A DNA stretch of 64,000 nt from Mycocentrospora acerina (Eukaryota > Ascomycota > Dothideomycetes > Pleosporales), in assembly GCA_022701365.1 (NCBI GenBank), contig JAKUHH010000396.1:1-64000 (forward strand). The letters run 5' to 3'. Below the pieces are notes generated by a model that saw only the letters and a list, made by a program, of their open reading frames with translations, was not told the origin of the DNA and did no database searches. Made by a program: the position numbers and the translations under genes. Shown one piece after another: positions 44,230-56,638 of this stretch; the first letter of the stretch is position 1, and the number at the start of each line of letters is the position of its first letter.

Positions 44230-46342
44230 CTACAACAGGCGCAACAACTCAACATCCTTTGCAACACCAGGGCTGTCTCTGGAACAGCTCTCAATAAACG
44301 CCATCATAACCTGTACCCACTCCAACCACCCTTCTGGCAATGTATCCCTCAGCCGTTGGTCCGGCGATCGTGCAACTGCGTGAAATAGTAGCACTTGACC
44401 AAAACACTGAGAAGACCAACCAAACTTGATCGGTAACGCAGACTTCATCTGTGCACAGAGCCCCAGCGTTGCTGGCCAGTACATCCCGCCTCGCAACCCT
44501 TTCGTGATTTCCTTGTACTCGGTGTCATTTGTGTAACCAGGTGCATGTAGTGCTTTGTAGAGAAAAGGTCGACCAATGTGGAATTTGGCCACGAGATAGC
44601 GACTACGCAGCATGGCTTTGGCAATGACGTGTGCTGGGCTTTGTGACTTGTCCACGCTCTCATCATCCGAGAACTGCAGCGATCCTGGAAGGTTGGTCCG
44701 CCACTGTTCAAGCTGGTGATGCATCTCTGCTGTGATGCTAGCACTGGGGAACCCATCCTTCTCCGCAAAATGATAAATGTTTTGCTTGACTCGAGTGAGG
44801 ATAATGCGATGTGCAGCTTGTGCGAGAAAGTGAAAGTTGAAAAATGAGTCGTCCTCGTCTGTGAGTAATCCAGAGATTGACGTCTTGGGCCGTGGACAAG
44901 GTGTGAACTTGGGTATTGGCATATCGGATTCGTATTCGAGCAGTCCGCTATGCGGTAGAGTGTCCAGTTCCTGTGTGATGACCGTCTCATACATGAGTGT
45001 ATTCCAAAATAACCTACTAAACATGTCCCCCTCCCACTCATCAAAGCTGATGGGTTCAGAGCGAGCCAGAATACTCGTGCAGCAAAGAGCTGCCCGATTG
45101 ACCGTCGTCCAAGAGTCCGCAGGTCTAAGAATCTGGGCATAGTAAAGGGTAGAAAGCATGTAGAACTGACCCGCTTGAAGGTCATTCTGACACATGAGAA
45201 AGCCAAACCGCTTTCGAGCTTCGTTGAAGAACTTTAGACCAGAGGGTTCGTCAAGCACCAGGCCATGCCAATCCGGTCGCACGAACCCTTGGGCCGACGA
45301 GGTGTGTCGAGAAGGAAGCGCAAAGTCACCTTCCTCGTGCGCTTGGACAGCCAAGCAACCCAATGCCAGTACCATCAATAGCAAACACGACTCAATATCG
45401 TAACCAAACTCATTCTCAGTCGCCATACCTAGAGTCGTTGAGTAGAAGAAGAATTTGTCGAGTACCGGCGTGGTACGATGGAACACGGCAAAAAAGGCAT
45501 CTGCTAGCCCCTTGATCACCGATTGGGGGAGGTCCATCAACCATGAATCTGATGATGTGCCATATGGACGGTCGATATGCACAGGTAGCGGTGCCCTCTG
45601 TCTCTCAATCTCAACCACATAGTCTTGCGGAAGTCCGGCACGGGCAGAAACAAAGTCTGCAGGTAAGATCTGCTCGACAGCAGGCCAGACAGCTACACGG
45701 TGTTGACTGAAAGAGAGCTCAATCTTGCTGAGCGTTTCGTTGGCGGAAAATGGACTTTTGGCTGGTGTTCCTGCAGTTTGAGGCGACATGGCAGTTTCAT
45801 GAATACTTGTCCGGTCCTGACGCGGTAGAAGGTAAGGGAGGGTCTGAACATGGCCCCCAGGACTGGGCTGAGAAAAGGCCGAAAGAGGTGATCGGTGGTC
45901 GAACACTGGAGGAGGCGGAGGCAACGTTGGAGACACAGCCTTCGGTGCATGGATGGCTGCTGTTAGGTCCTCGATTTTAGACTCAAGTCGACGGATGGCA
46001 TTGATGGCTACAGCCATAGACTGGTCTTTCTTAGTTACTCGAGGTGCTTGGTACGTGCACTCTAAATTCATGGCCTTGCAGTAACCACATTTTGGCCGAT
46101 CCTCATCGCATCGCGTCTTTCTGGAACGACAGAGATCGCACGCCTGGTGTTGTTAAAGATGTTGCGCGTAGGTATGGAAAAGGATGTCGTACTAGTGTAG
46201 CCATGAACGATCTCGGCTTCTTCAGCGAAGAGCCCTCCGCGTCCTCGTGACTCCCATCACCGTCGGCATCATGGCTTGCCTGTCGACCAGAAGACTCTGC
46301 ATGCGACGAGGATGTTATACTGTCGTGAGGCCTCTTGGTCAT
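44230..46342 (-). CDS. Zn2Cys6 fungal-specific transcription factor
   Basis: Two minus-strand exons, 46342-46193 and 46143-44230, give 687 aa. A 50-residue Ser/His/Asp-rich exon 1 is joined to the zinc cluster C52-x2-C55-x6-C62-x6-C69-x2-C72-x6-C79 (ACDLCRSRKTRC, then CGYCKAMNLEC). A short coiled coil follows (MAVAINAIRRLESKIEDL), then a Pro-rich linker and the fungal-specific transcription factor (middle homology) domain from about residue 210, with DAFFAVFHRTTPVLDKFFFY and ARKRFGFLMCQNDLQAGQFY. Length and order are standard for this class. The long intronless body matches one gene; nothing in the sequence indicates targets. It is tail-to-head with the glycosyltransferase on the same strand. 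Confidence 0.92.
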
Positions 46343-47758
46343 AGCATCCTCGAGTTTTTGTCTCGTAATGTATTGTGAAAACTGGTGCTTCTCAACTATG
46401 TCGAACTGTGATGCACAGCAGTCGTGACCAACGCGAGATTCGAGACTGAGAAGACTGGACGTGTCATTCAGGCGACGCGAATGACGCTAGGTAGCGTGCA
46501 CTGGCCCCACACGTTCGTCCCTTCCCCACAGTACTCTGGCATCCCTACCCCCTTTTTCCACATATAGCGACAGACTCAAGCTTTACTACGATCGAGCTAC
46601 CGCTCTGCCTCTCATAGTGTTGTGGTCGCTCTAATTGGTTATTCAAATGCTCGTAAGGACAATGCAGCTATTAGAACTTTGCTTGTTCGAACTGCTTTGT
46701 TTTATAGTAATAGACTTGAAATATTACCTATTTCTACCGTTTGCCTCTATTAGCGAAAAGTTTGGCAACTGTCACTGTAGTTTGCAATGTGAAAAAAATC
46801 TGCGATTATTCAGATTAGAAGGCCCTTTGTCTTAACCAAAAAAAAATAGAATAGTCAGCATGCTTGTATTCTAATCCTCATTTCGATTTCGCTCCAAGTC
46901 ATGTTAAATTTGACCAACTATCAAGAATTTGGCTTTACAGCGAACCTGATTAACCTGTGATACACCCGGTTAACCCCAATTAAGGTTTATCAGTCTCCAT
47001 GGTCTGCCCCTACCTCAAACGATCACCTTGCTGAGCTCTTCACACAGCGATTCCCCATGATGAGCATCAATGGAGACGTGAGAGAGCTTTTTCTCTGTCT
47101 CATTATGATATTGACTCTCCGCCTGAAGACTCCAGACTCTCATTCACAGTACGGCCTGATCCAAGCAACCCCACCATCACACCAAGACTGGCTATTTTCA
47201 CGCCAATGGACAGTCAGCTTCTATGAAGAAGTCCAACATAGGAGCGTTGACGGTGACTATTCTCAGGGCGGCAGAACAAAAATTTATATCTCCAAAAGAA
47301 GCCTCAAGACGTAGCTTCTCGTCAAAAGCTCACTCGAACCCCACACCTGCACCCAATAGAGTGCTAGAGAACAAAACCGGGGGGGATTTATGACGCGCAG
47401 CACTATCTCAGAATGCAGCGTGACTGGCCCTGCAGCGGAGAAGCTATAGTCCGCGTAAGCGGGAACGAATCAGATTTAGAGTTTCTTGACGCTCGCATCA
47501 GTGAGAGGAACGCTTGGAGCGTGACCAGTTTCCTGAGCTTCTTCAACGTTCACTTCATCGCTTTGTTCGAGTATCTTAGTGAGAAATGAACAACTTTGGC
47601 TTAGACTTGGTGCTAGGAGTTCCCTCATACATGTCTATAAGACGGCCTGCTCTCTCATTTCTATTCGAATTCTCCGACCAGCAACCTCCTTTCAAGTTTA
47701 CGTCTTTGAATTTTGCGTCGTCTCCTCTCTATTCAAACTCCACTTCCATCTAATCGAC
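46343..47758. other. Intergenic region with an AT-rich centre
   Basis: Two promoters back to back (Zn2Cys6 minus, F-box-like plus) flanking an AT-rich centre (46.63-47.0 kb). Frames at 46635 and 47057 are short and without protein-like features. Confidence 0.4.
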
Positions 47759-48496
47759 ATGTCTCAAGCAGATGTTCCTGCAGCTGTTCTACCTCTGGGG
47801 CCTCAGTTTCAGCGCCTCCCTAACGAGCTTCTCCTACGAATCTTCAAGCTCGCCGTCGAACTGGCTCCAAACTCCAAGATAGGTGTCATCGACAAAAAAC
47901 ATTTCGAGATCATGATGAACTTCGGCCCCTTTGCCCGTCTTCTGAAAGTCTCCAAGGCCTTTTTCGATCTTGCTTTTCAAGCATTCTATGAGGCTAATGA
48001 GTTCTTCTTTCAACCCACCAAAGAAAGGAACTGTTTTAATCAATGGCTGAATACTCTTCCCGCTCAAGTACCTTGGCCCGGCGCACACCATTTCCTGCGC
48101 CGCATAGCAATCCGTCTAGTTCTTGAAGAACACTATTACACTCTGAAAGCTGGAGACGCAGAAAAGCCGCCTCATCTTCGTAGATATACTGCCCATCCTC
48201 TCGTCAACACTGAGCAGATTATCAAATACTGCCCCGGCACCGTCCAACTTCTTCACCTCACCAATACTGTCTCGGGCTTCAGCTGCCTTCAGCGTCTTGA
48301 GCTCCAAATTCGGACAGTTGTTGTATCAAGCGACCTCAATCGCTGGTTGAATCTTCTCAAAGATTTGGATATTGTGATTTGCGCTCGTGAGGTGGTGTTG
48401 GATATTTGTAACCATCATGGATTTGTTGAGGACTGGCATCCTCTGCTCGAGGACGTCATCACTGTCGAGTCCGTAGTCACTGTATGCAATGTGTAG
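47759..48496 (+). CDS. F-box-like domain protein
   Basis: Single exon, 245 aa from ATG 47759. Residues 18-60 read FQRLPNELLLRIFKLAVEL followed by a helix-rich stretch to KVSKAFFDLAFQAFYEANEF, the form of fungal F-box-like domains. F-box proteins bind Skp1 and bring substrates to SCF ubiquitin ligases. The remainder has Leu-rich segments (TVQLLHLTNTVSGFSCLQRL) but no clear repeat array. Many short F-box-like proteins of this kind are lineage-expanded in ascomycetes. The frame is open 60 codons further upstream, without a better start. Partner and substrate are unknown. Confidence 0.65.
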   Translation: MSQADVPAAVLPLGPQFQRLPNELLLRIFKLAVELAPNSKIGVIDKKHFEIMMNFGPFARLLKVSKAFFDLAFQAFYEANEFFFQPTKERNCFNQWLNTLPAQVPWPGAHHFLRRIAIRLVLEEHYYTLKAGDAEKPPHLRRYTAHPLVNTEQIIKYCPGTVQLLHLTNTVSGFSCLQRLELQIRTVVVSSDLNRWLNLLKDLDIVICAREVVLDICNHHGFVEDWHPLLEDVITVESVVTVCNV

Positions 48497-50643
48497 TTAT
48501 TGGTACTCGGTGTACTTGATGGTATGTCTGTTGTATCATGGCGCTTGTCAGTGGGTGTTGTAGACTATAGGGATTTCTGTCCTTGGTATCTCTGCAACAT
48601 GGAATGATGTAGAGAAACGATAGCATGGCGTGGTCGCTTCGTTGTTGTAGTTGTGCAGTATCCTGATAGACGCGAATTTCATGTACATGTATGTGTCATA
48701 CACGGTACCTTCCTTAAATTTTCTTCTCGTATGATGTACCTGTCTTCTTCAAACTCACCTATAGTTGCGGTATGGTTAGTCTCCTGGATCGTTTTAAGTG
48801 CCACATACATGTAGAATTGCTTTCTTGAATGCAGATGAAGTGCACATTGTAAGCACTTAGCTTTGATAGATGAACCAAAAAGTTATATTGAATGAAAGCT
48901 GCCTGATCTTTGCAGACTCAACATACCTGAGTTTGCTAAACCTTGATACATCAAAGATTCCGGTAGCATATTGCAGAGCCGCAAGCGGAATAGCAAAAAT
49001 TTAATCCATCCTCTCCTTCTAACCATGTCAGCAGTGTACGGATGTTTCATGATGCGCTCAAGATCATCATCCACCTATTTTCTTTTCAGGAACCAACGCC
49101 GTATTCAATCTCTACATATTTAATTCTTGAGTAAATCTCTTCTGATCATGCCGCAATACTGTACATTTCCCACTTCACCTCTTTCACTGCTTGAGGCGCA
49201 ACAAGAGGTAGATACACGGTACTAGTAGTAATCGCCGCGCTTAATTATAGCTCCCATATTCCTAGTTTCGTGGTCTCTGTCTTCCAGCTGCTGTAGATTG
49301 CTGTTCGAAAATGTCCAAAGCGGGTGGAGGGTAGAGCGGTGGAGCGGGGGAGAGAAAATACGTAGCGTGGATAATAGCACGAGTGCTGAATATCCAGCTT
49401 GTAGAGTGATTCGCGCACCAAATTCTTCTTTGAAATTATTCAGTACTCGGATGTCTCTGAAAGGATGAGCTTTCTGTCAAGAATTGATGCAGAAGTGGCC
49501 CGCGGCAGGGCGAATGCGGGTGGACTCTTGATGTATACAAGCGAAGGAGTGTATTCAGACAGTTGAAACAGAAGATGGAGTTGTAAAATCCTTCGTATTT
49601 GAGGTTTTTTTGGGGGCCGGCGATGGGAGAGATGTACCTGCAACTTGGTGCGTCAGTGTTTGCTGAGGGCGGCATCACTGAGGTAAACGCATTTTCTTTG
49701 ATGAAAACAGGACGTATATGTAGCATGCAGAATCTGGAGCTGAGCATTGTAGGTGGATTCTGCAGATATTGGACAGCTTGTGAGGAAATTGAGGAGAAGT
49801 TTCCTCACAGACAAACGTGTGGCGTCCGCACTGACACTTTGAAGTGGCCATGTAGTAAATAAAGATATGAGGAAACAGAACGCAATTCGCAAGCATCTCA
49901 CAACCAGCATGTTCTAGTATTAAACAAGACTCGTTTACATCAAGAGTTTGTCAACGCACCCCGATTGCGGTATCTACAGCGCAGCGTGGCTGTAATCGCA
50001 GCTCAGCATTCGACACGCATAAGAAGTTCACACACAGCGACAACCTTTGTCCTTCCATGCAACATCCCGAGCGTGGAATCATTAATACCCATTCAGTAAA
50101 CCCTCATATATCTTAGGGCACAATTTACTTCTCGACGACGATCTTCGCTCCCTCAAACTCAACCTCCCATCTGCCATTGGTTTATGGACCGCCCTCTAAC
50201 ACTACCGCAAATACTTTTTTTTACCCTCCCTACATCCTGAGGCCGCTATTCTCATCCGAGTTACCGGGTAATGATCGAGCGCGAAACCTGATCTCATTCG
50301 TAACAATGTACGCGTTTCCGCGCAGGGAAGAGATCGATATGCAAACTCGCTCTCCAATTCACGGAGCAACAAGCATAGATAGAAAGAAGGAGAACACACA
50401 TCTCAGTCAGGCGTTAGAGCGAGGGTATGCTATAGTCACCATCTGACAGGCTGGCTTAGGAGAGACCAGTTTTGGGCAATATAGGTGACGAAGAATAGTG
50501 TAGGGGCCAGAGGAGAGGTTGCAGGACAAGTTTATATTTTGAGAAAAGGAGAGACGAGTCTTGAGAAACGATTATTGTGTAGATGTTGGAAGCTGGAAAA
50601 TACTTTGATGACAGATAGACGGAGTCTGATAATTTGAGATAGA
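48497..50643. other. Gene-poor 2.1 kb region
   Basis: 3' flank of the F-box-like gene and of the minus-strand dehydratase. Overlapping short frames on both strands at 49.44-49.91 kb (one is Cys-rich, starting near 49896 minus) cannot be told from chance. No gene is supported. Confidence 0.4.
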
Positions 50644-51911
50644 TTAGCCAGCAACGTTCTCTGCTACTCTCTGTCCGTCGCTCCCCACGACACCTTCCTG
50701 CCTCTCTGCCCTTACCGCAGGAACATCAGCAAAGATTTTGGTGATCGCTTCGATGGTCGTGTTCCCTCCGCTGAAGATGACCCCAATGTTCCACCCCTGT
50801 TCACCAGCCTCCTTCTCCACCAATTTCCTGAAGTCCTCATTATATAAAATTGTTGCAAGACCAACCACAGCACTCGGCTCAACAAAACATTTCATCCGCT
50901 CCAAAACTAATCTCATCGCATCTTTAATATTCTGCTCTGTGACCCCGTACAAGCCAGCGACGTAATTCTTGTCTGATATGAATCTCCAGGTGAGCTCGCT
51001 AAGTGGTGTACGAAGGCCATCAGCAATAGTCAAGGTCTTGACGGTAGTGACACGTTCTCCTGACTCGACGCCTCGCCGCGCGTCATCACCGCCTTGGTAC
51101 GAAGGCTCTGCGCCGAAAACTTTGATGCCTGTTTTGTGGCATGCGATGGCATTTCCACTGAGCATACCACCGCCGCCGCAGGGCGCTATCAGCGCGTCGA
51201 GACCATGTGCATCGCTATGAATACCTAGTTCTGGAGCGTTCTCGATCATGTCTGCAGCCTGCTTCTGCAGCTCAAGCGCCATAGTCCCTTGACCAAGGAT
51301 GATGTTTGGATGATCGTAAGGTGGAACGAGGGTTGCGCCGGTCTTCGCCACAATGCCTGCCACCATAGCTTCACGCTCCTGCGACGTCGAGCCTGAGAAA
51401 TGCACGTTGGCGCCTTGAGCCTGTGTTCCGGCAATCTTGGATGGTGTGCTAATGGTGGGCATGACAACGTGCGCAGGAATTGAGAAGGTCTTTGCAGCGA
51501 GGGCAAGGGCTTGCGCATGGTTTCCTGTCGCAAAGGCAAATTAGCCTCATTCTTCCGTTCTTACTCTTGTATGTAAGACATACCACTGCTGTGTGTCGCC
51601 ACCCCTTTCCGTCTGACTTCCTCAATTCCCTGCTCTTCAATCAAGCGCTTGACGGCGTGAAAGGCACCGCGCGCTTTAAATGCGCCAATACGCTGAAAGT
51701 TCTCGCATTTGAAGAAGAGCCTGAACTTCGGCCTTGCTGGCTCTTGATTTTCCCATGGTGTTCCAGTGAGCGCTTCGGCTGTCTGCGGTGTGGATGCGAG
51801 GTTTGACAACGTCGTGTTAGTCAGAACAGGCGTAATATGAATGTGGGGTTTGATGAGCTCATGGGCAGCTTCAATTGACGCGCGTGTCAGGGGACGCTCA
51901 AAGGAAGTCAT
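50644..51911 (-). CDS. PLP-dependent serine/threonine dehydratase (serine racemase-like)
   Basis: Two minus-strand exons, 51911-51584 and 51524-50644, give 402 aa. Fold-type II PLP enzyme: the Schiff-base lysine is in GAFKARGA (Lys79), the first exon ends at THSSGNHAQ (split by the intron inside the glycine codon), and the tetraglycine phosphate loop is PCGGGGMLSG (225-229). Near the C-terminus FSGGNTTIEAI is the usual end of the active site. This layout fits eukaryotic serine racemase and threo-3-hydroxyaspartate dehydratase (Sry1) or short L-Ser/L-Thr dehydratases that lack a regulatory ACT domain. It deaminates a hydroxy-amino acid to a 2-oxo acid in the cytosol; the exact substrate is not fixed by sequence. 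The C-terminal extension is somewhat longer than in short relatives. Confidence 0.88.
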
Positions 51912-52835
51912 TGTGGCAAGACACAGCTGTGGTTGACAGGCAGAAAAATTAACTAAAGCTTTAGAGGAGTCATAATTGCTGGTGTTGTGTCGACTTACTG
52001 CGAGATATAAATGGCGCGAGTGAGTGGATGCCTGACGCGGTTCATTCCGAGACGCATGCTCGGCCTACTACGGTCGTAGGGTTTGCAGATATCTGTACCG
52101 CACATCATCAGATAATATTCCAAACTTTTAAATCTGACCGAGGCTTTGCTACGGATTGACCGTCAGGCTTGATGGAGTTGAAAGCATCAAAGGTGCTCAA
52201 TGCTTCCCTGTTTTTCCACAAGCCTTCGCTTTTCGGCTTATCACGGCTCACCACCACAACCACCACTACTACGCCTTCCTGCTCAGTCAAGATTTGATGT
52301 ATCTTACTTGCAGTTACAAGCTTTCTTTTTATTTCCTCTTCATAAGTTTTTGTGAATTTGGGTCGAATTTTGAGCAATAGTACATGCTATACAATCTTAA
52401 CGCGACTAGACAGAGGCTTTACAGAGCACTTCTGCCGTGGAAAGGTACAGTATACACAAAAGAGGAAAAGTCGAGAGAGTTCACATAATACGATTTAATT
52501 CATTGAAATACTCATTGGACATGCAAGTATTTGTGTGCCGAGTCTATCAACGTCTAAAAGCGTCGCTATGGTCCAGGCGATGCTAGTCATGACGTAAATC
52601 ACCTATCTGTATCCAAAGGTTGTACGTTTTTCATCCATGATCATGAAAAAATGATACAGGCATACTAGTTCCGACTGTATCTTAATTAGTTGTAAGAAAC
52701 TACGGGCGAGTAGACACGCCACAAACTCAATTAAGATGTTTGGGAGGATGATAACGCTGGAAAGGTTTTGATGTGTAAGCTCTTGAGCTTGATATGCAAT
52801 TGGCATATACTCATCATCTCTTAAGATTTGCTCGA
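51912..52835. other. Intergenic region
   Basis: Promoter of the dehydratase and 3' flank of the AhpD-like gene. AT-rich, no gene is seen. A (CAC/CTA)-rich stretch lies near 52248-52275. Confidence 0.45.
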
Positions 52836-53762
52836 CTATACCTCGTGCTCGATATCCGCGACCCTAGGCACTCTGTGTAGACGAAGTCCACAGAACCGTG
52901 CGACGAGTTCAACCTGTATCGTATCAGCAAATGATTCTCAATATTCGCTACAACTTACGCATTTTTGGAGAGCTTCAACATCCTCCATGCTCACACCAAT
53001 TCTTCTTGTTCCGCGAAGGTGCCAGGCAGTCTCTCTTGGCAGATTCTGAATCATGATCCCCGACAGGACTGTGATCTCCGTTTCCACGTCATTCAAGATG
53101 CTCTGGTCAGAGAGATACAGGCCATATGTAATCTCCTTGCTTGTCCAGTCTGGTTTGATTGTCAGATATGCGAAATCACTGGGAAATTCACGCACCAAAA
53201 TCCCTCTGTGAAGCCAGGACATTATCGATATTCTGTTGGTTTTGCTGGTATATGCGATCCTGCCAAGCTGCTCCACGCTTTGCATTTGCTTCATCGCATT
53301 GCCAACCTTCTCTGTAGTTTTGTCAGTGATGATTGAACTCATTATACAGTTTCACAGACCTTGAAAACGTATAGTCTTTATCTTCCAGTCGCGTGATTGC
53401 ATCGATGTCGAAGATAGCTTCCAATGGTTTACATACGCCGACGATAACAATAAGCTTGAACAAAGTCTCTCGTATCCTCCGCATCAAGGCCTGTCGTTGC
53501 TCAGGTGTCTGACACCCAGGCCGACCAATGAGTTCTTTGTAGAGAAGAGGCGCATATCCTGGCTGACCGCCGCCGACCATGGCGGCAAGCTTCACATCAT
53601 CAGCAGCATAACAGCTGACAAAGAAACCATACTTACCGTTAGGATGTACCATTTGTTGTCTCCAAGCGTTGCTGATGGAAACTTCTCCTCCACTGCCTTG
53701 AAGAGCGCATATGCTTCCGCTTCGGTGGGGTCGCGGGGAATTGGGATCTCGTTTGTTGCCAT
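52836..53762 (-). CDS. AhpD-like / carboxymuconolactone-decarboxylase-like protein
   Basis: Five minus-strand exons, 53762-53637, 53589-53360, 53311-53196, 53149-52959 and 52913-52836, give 246 aa; frame and family pattern agree at all four introns (44-48 nt each). Recognisable blocks are KFPSATLGDNKWYIL, MVGGGQPGYAPLLYKELI, RRIRETLFKLIVIVGVCKPLEA, SREGWQ after the second intron, DWTSKEITYGLYLSDQSIL and WHLRGTRRIGVS, ending VPRVADIEHEV. This is the fungal AhpD-like family. The redox CxxC of bacterial AhpD is absent here (a single Cys in GVCKPLEA), so peroxidase-type activity is doubtful. Some fungal relatives lie in catabolic or secondary-metabolite loci. It is head-to-head with an SDR gene, 469 bp apart. 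Confidence 0.82.
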
Positions 53763-54231
53763 GATTTGACGCAGTCTCAAATTTCAAGGGTTATGTTCGT
53801 TTCCAATATGGAATATGCTTAACTGGAAAGAGCGCAATCACCTGCTCTAGACAAACCGAAGATTCGAGTGGAAATGACAAATCTTGAAGAATGATCTGGC
53901 ATGAAAAGAACAACAGAATCAGCTCAGTCGTCACGATTCGAACGGCGGTAGATATTGCGGACGTTATGACTTAAGCGAAGTCATGGAAGTAAGAGAAAGA
54001 ACGGATTACGATGCGTCATCGGATCGCGTTGGTTACAAGCGGGGTACCCAAGCATCCTCATCGGAGAGATCCCTCGTCTCCCCGAGTGGCATCATTCGAC
54101 TATTCTTACCACTGTTATAAATATACACTCTGATCTGCTTCTGCCAGGCAAACCACACTCATTAGAGTCCTTGAGAGCTTACTGCACGCATATCGTTCAC
54201 CGACTTTAAGCACAAATCGATTATTAACGAT
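53763..54231. promoter_or_regulatory. Shared divergent promoter, AhpD-like / SDR
   Basis: 469 bp between two divergent start codons. It includes a TATAAATATA stretch at about 54116-54125, 110 bp upstream of the SDR start. It probably drives both genes, which would give them shared control. Confidence 0.45.
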
Positions 54232-55255
54232 ATGTCGAACTCCGCCTTCCACCGTGCAAACAGCACACCTAAAACCGTCATAGTTACAGGCGGTGCAGGT
54301 GGAATTGGTGCAAAAACAATCCAAGAGTTCCACTCCAAAGGTTGCAATGTCGTGATTGCCGACCTACCTTCCACGAAAGATGCTGCAAATGCGCTCATTG
54401 AGTCACTGTCAGACAAAAGCCGTGCCATGTGCCATACCACCAACATCATTGAATGGGAAAATATGAAAAGCTTATTTCGAGAGACAAAAAGGCGGTTTGG
54501 TCAGGTGGATATCGTTGTTGCCAATGCAGGCATGATGGAAAGTAAAGGGTTTTTCGACTTCGAAGAAGATGAGAGTGGGGAGTTAAAGGAGCCGACTGAG
54601 GCATACAGAGTGATTGATGTGAACCTAAAAGGAACAATGAACAGTAACAGCCTCCATATGAATAGAGACGCTCATTACTCATTTCTGACTACGAACAGCC
54701 CTAAGGCTTGCTATGCACGCCATGAAATCTAATTTGCCAGATGCAGACGGCGCACGAGGCTCTGTAGTGCTGATTGCATCAACATCTGGCTATTTTGGTG
54801 GCACAGGTGTAGTTTCGTATATTTCATCCAAACACGGCGTTGTCGGACTAGCACGTTCATCACAGCGAGTTGCTAACGAACTAGGTATTCGGGTAAACGT
54901 AGTTGCGCCATTCTTCACTCCGACATACATCACGACTGGCTACTCGGAGAAGTGGCAGGAAAAGGGGTTACCTGCGAACACAGTCAAAGGCGTAGCAGAT
55001 GCCATCGTTGCAACCAGTGTTGATCCAGAGAGAAAAGGGCATAGCATGTTGGTGGGCTACCAAGATTCATAAGCTTGAATGCTCTGCTAACTCTTGCATC
55101 CATAGATCGCAGGGAGCATTATCCGTGAGATTGAAACTGCGAGGTCAGCGCTGACGGAGGAGTGGCTGGGTAAGGAGATTGCAGACGTGATGGCGCAGGG
55201 AGCGAAATTCTTCGATGACATGAAAGGCTACACACTACCAAAAGAGCGCTCTTGA
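54232..55255 (+). CDS. Short-chain dehydrogenase/reductase (classical SDR)
   Basis: Exons 54232-54643, 54699-55051 and 55106-55255 give 304 aa. Rossmann glycine motif TGGAGGIG (19-26), NAG (98-100), catalytic Ser in LIASTSG (165-167) and YISSK (Tyr178, Lys182) are all present. The acidic residue after beta-2 (VIADLPS) suggests NAD(H) preference. The intron 1 junction restores NLKGTMNTLRLAMHAM. The second donor, GTGGGC, is weak but phase-correct; without it the frame ends at 55072 and loses the last ~50 residues. Substrate: a hydroxy or keto compound not readable from sequence. Co-orientation away from the AhpD-like gene suggests joint expression. Confidence 0.88.
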
Positions 55256-56638
55256 ATAGCAGATTCAATTTAGCACATGTGCAGTTTCACTTTGAGCACA
55301 AGTCTTGGTTGCTATGAAGCACTCCCAAACCCCCTCGTCGATTATCTCATAAGATCACATGTACGAAGTACTTGGCCAGAACTTATACAACCTAGAGCCA
55401 CTAACTGTAAGGACACAGCCAACAAAGGATGGCCGATTTACACCTCACCTCCATTCGATATTATATCGAGCTTTACTCATAAGCATTCAAAAAAGGCATC
55501 TGCTTGCAATAATATTTGAAATAATTTATCTTGCACCAGTCTCTTGCGGCGTTCGTTGGCGGCAAGAGGTCATTCATCACAGCTATTCTTGGCGCAGGAG
55601 TGGAATGATACCTGTGTGACTTGGTAGGCGTCTCTGTCAATCGATCAATTGATTGAAGCGGATTAACGTCTACGCAGAGTGTCCCTTGGGGCATGAAGAC
55701 GAGCAGAGCTATGAGGTTTTACAAGAATGGCCATAACCCTAAACGTTTATTCTAATAATTGTGGGGGGGATCGTCTTCTGACTCTCTTCTGTGTGCCTTC
55801 TATCACTCGCTAGGCGTCTCCGTCGCACCCTTGAAAGACAATTCTGCAGTTCTGTAACAAGTCAGATCAAGTGGACAAATAAAATAGTCACTGGGCTTTC
55901 GATACCCAGAGCTATATATCAAAACCTTTTCAGAAACATAAATAACATAGAGTCCTAGACTCCCATTTTGAAGTAGATTTACGTCTTGAAGTCGACAAAT
56001 CGAGTACACGTTTTCGGTTTCCGTCGTTGAGTAGTGTTTCTCATAAGCTGATAGGTAGCTTTCTCCGTCACGTCTAATCTACCAATACCAAAGTAACTAT
56101 TCAACAATCAATGGCCTATGACCGTTCGTGTAAGCCAAAGGTATCTCCAATGCGTCTCGCTTAGACAAAAATGACACAGCGTACGCAGAAACCAAATATA
56201 CGAGGCTCGCACAAAGACAATCTTCAATTTGGCCAATTCCTTGGGTTTCAAATAGTCAAATTCTCGGCGTTTCAACATGCTTTAAGAGTAGATGGTTGCA
56301 AGAGCCGTCGCTTTGAAGTGCAGATGCTCAAAACAATACTTCGAGACAGATTCTGCGGCGCTCACAACCGACATATATACGTTGTTCGTACAAGCGGAGA
56401 TGAGTTGTATGAGAGCGTTAGCTCTTTCTAGGTATGTTGTTGACAATCAGTATGGCTGATTGGCTGGTGGTTCAGGCTCAGGTTAGAGCAGCCGGAAACG
56501 CAGGTCCCCGTGGAAAGTCCCGCCACATTCGTCAGTGACATGCTCCGTGACTTGATCACCACCCGTTACACTCTGCTCCCCTCAACACCCTCGCCATTCT
56601 CCTTCAAGTGTGTCGATTGACGACATTGAATCGCATCA
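55256..56638. other. Intergenic region
   Basis: AT-rich in the middle, with no convincing frame on either strand. The last ~200 bp are GC-richer and form the promoter of the EXPERA-like gene. Confidence 0.4.
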
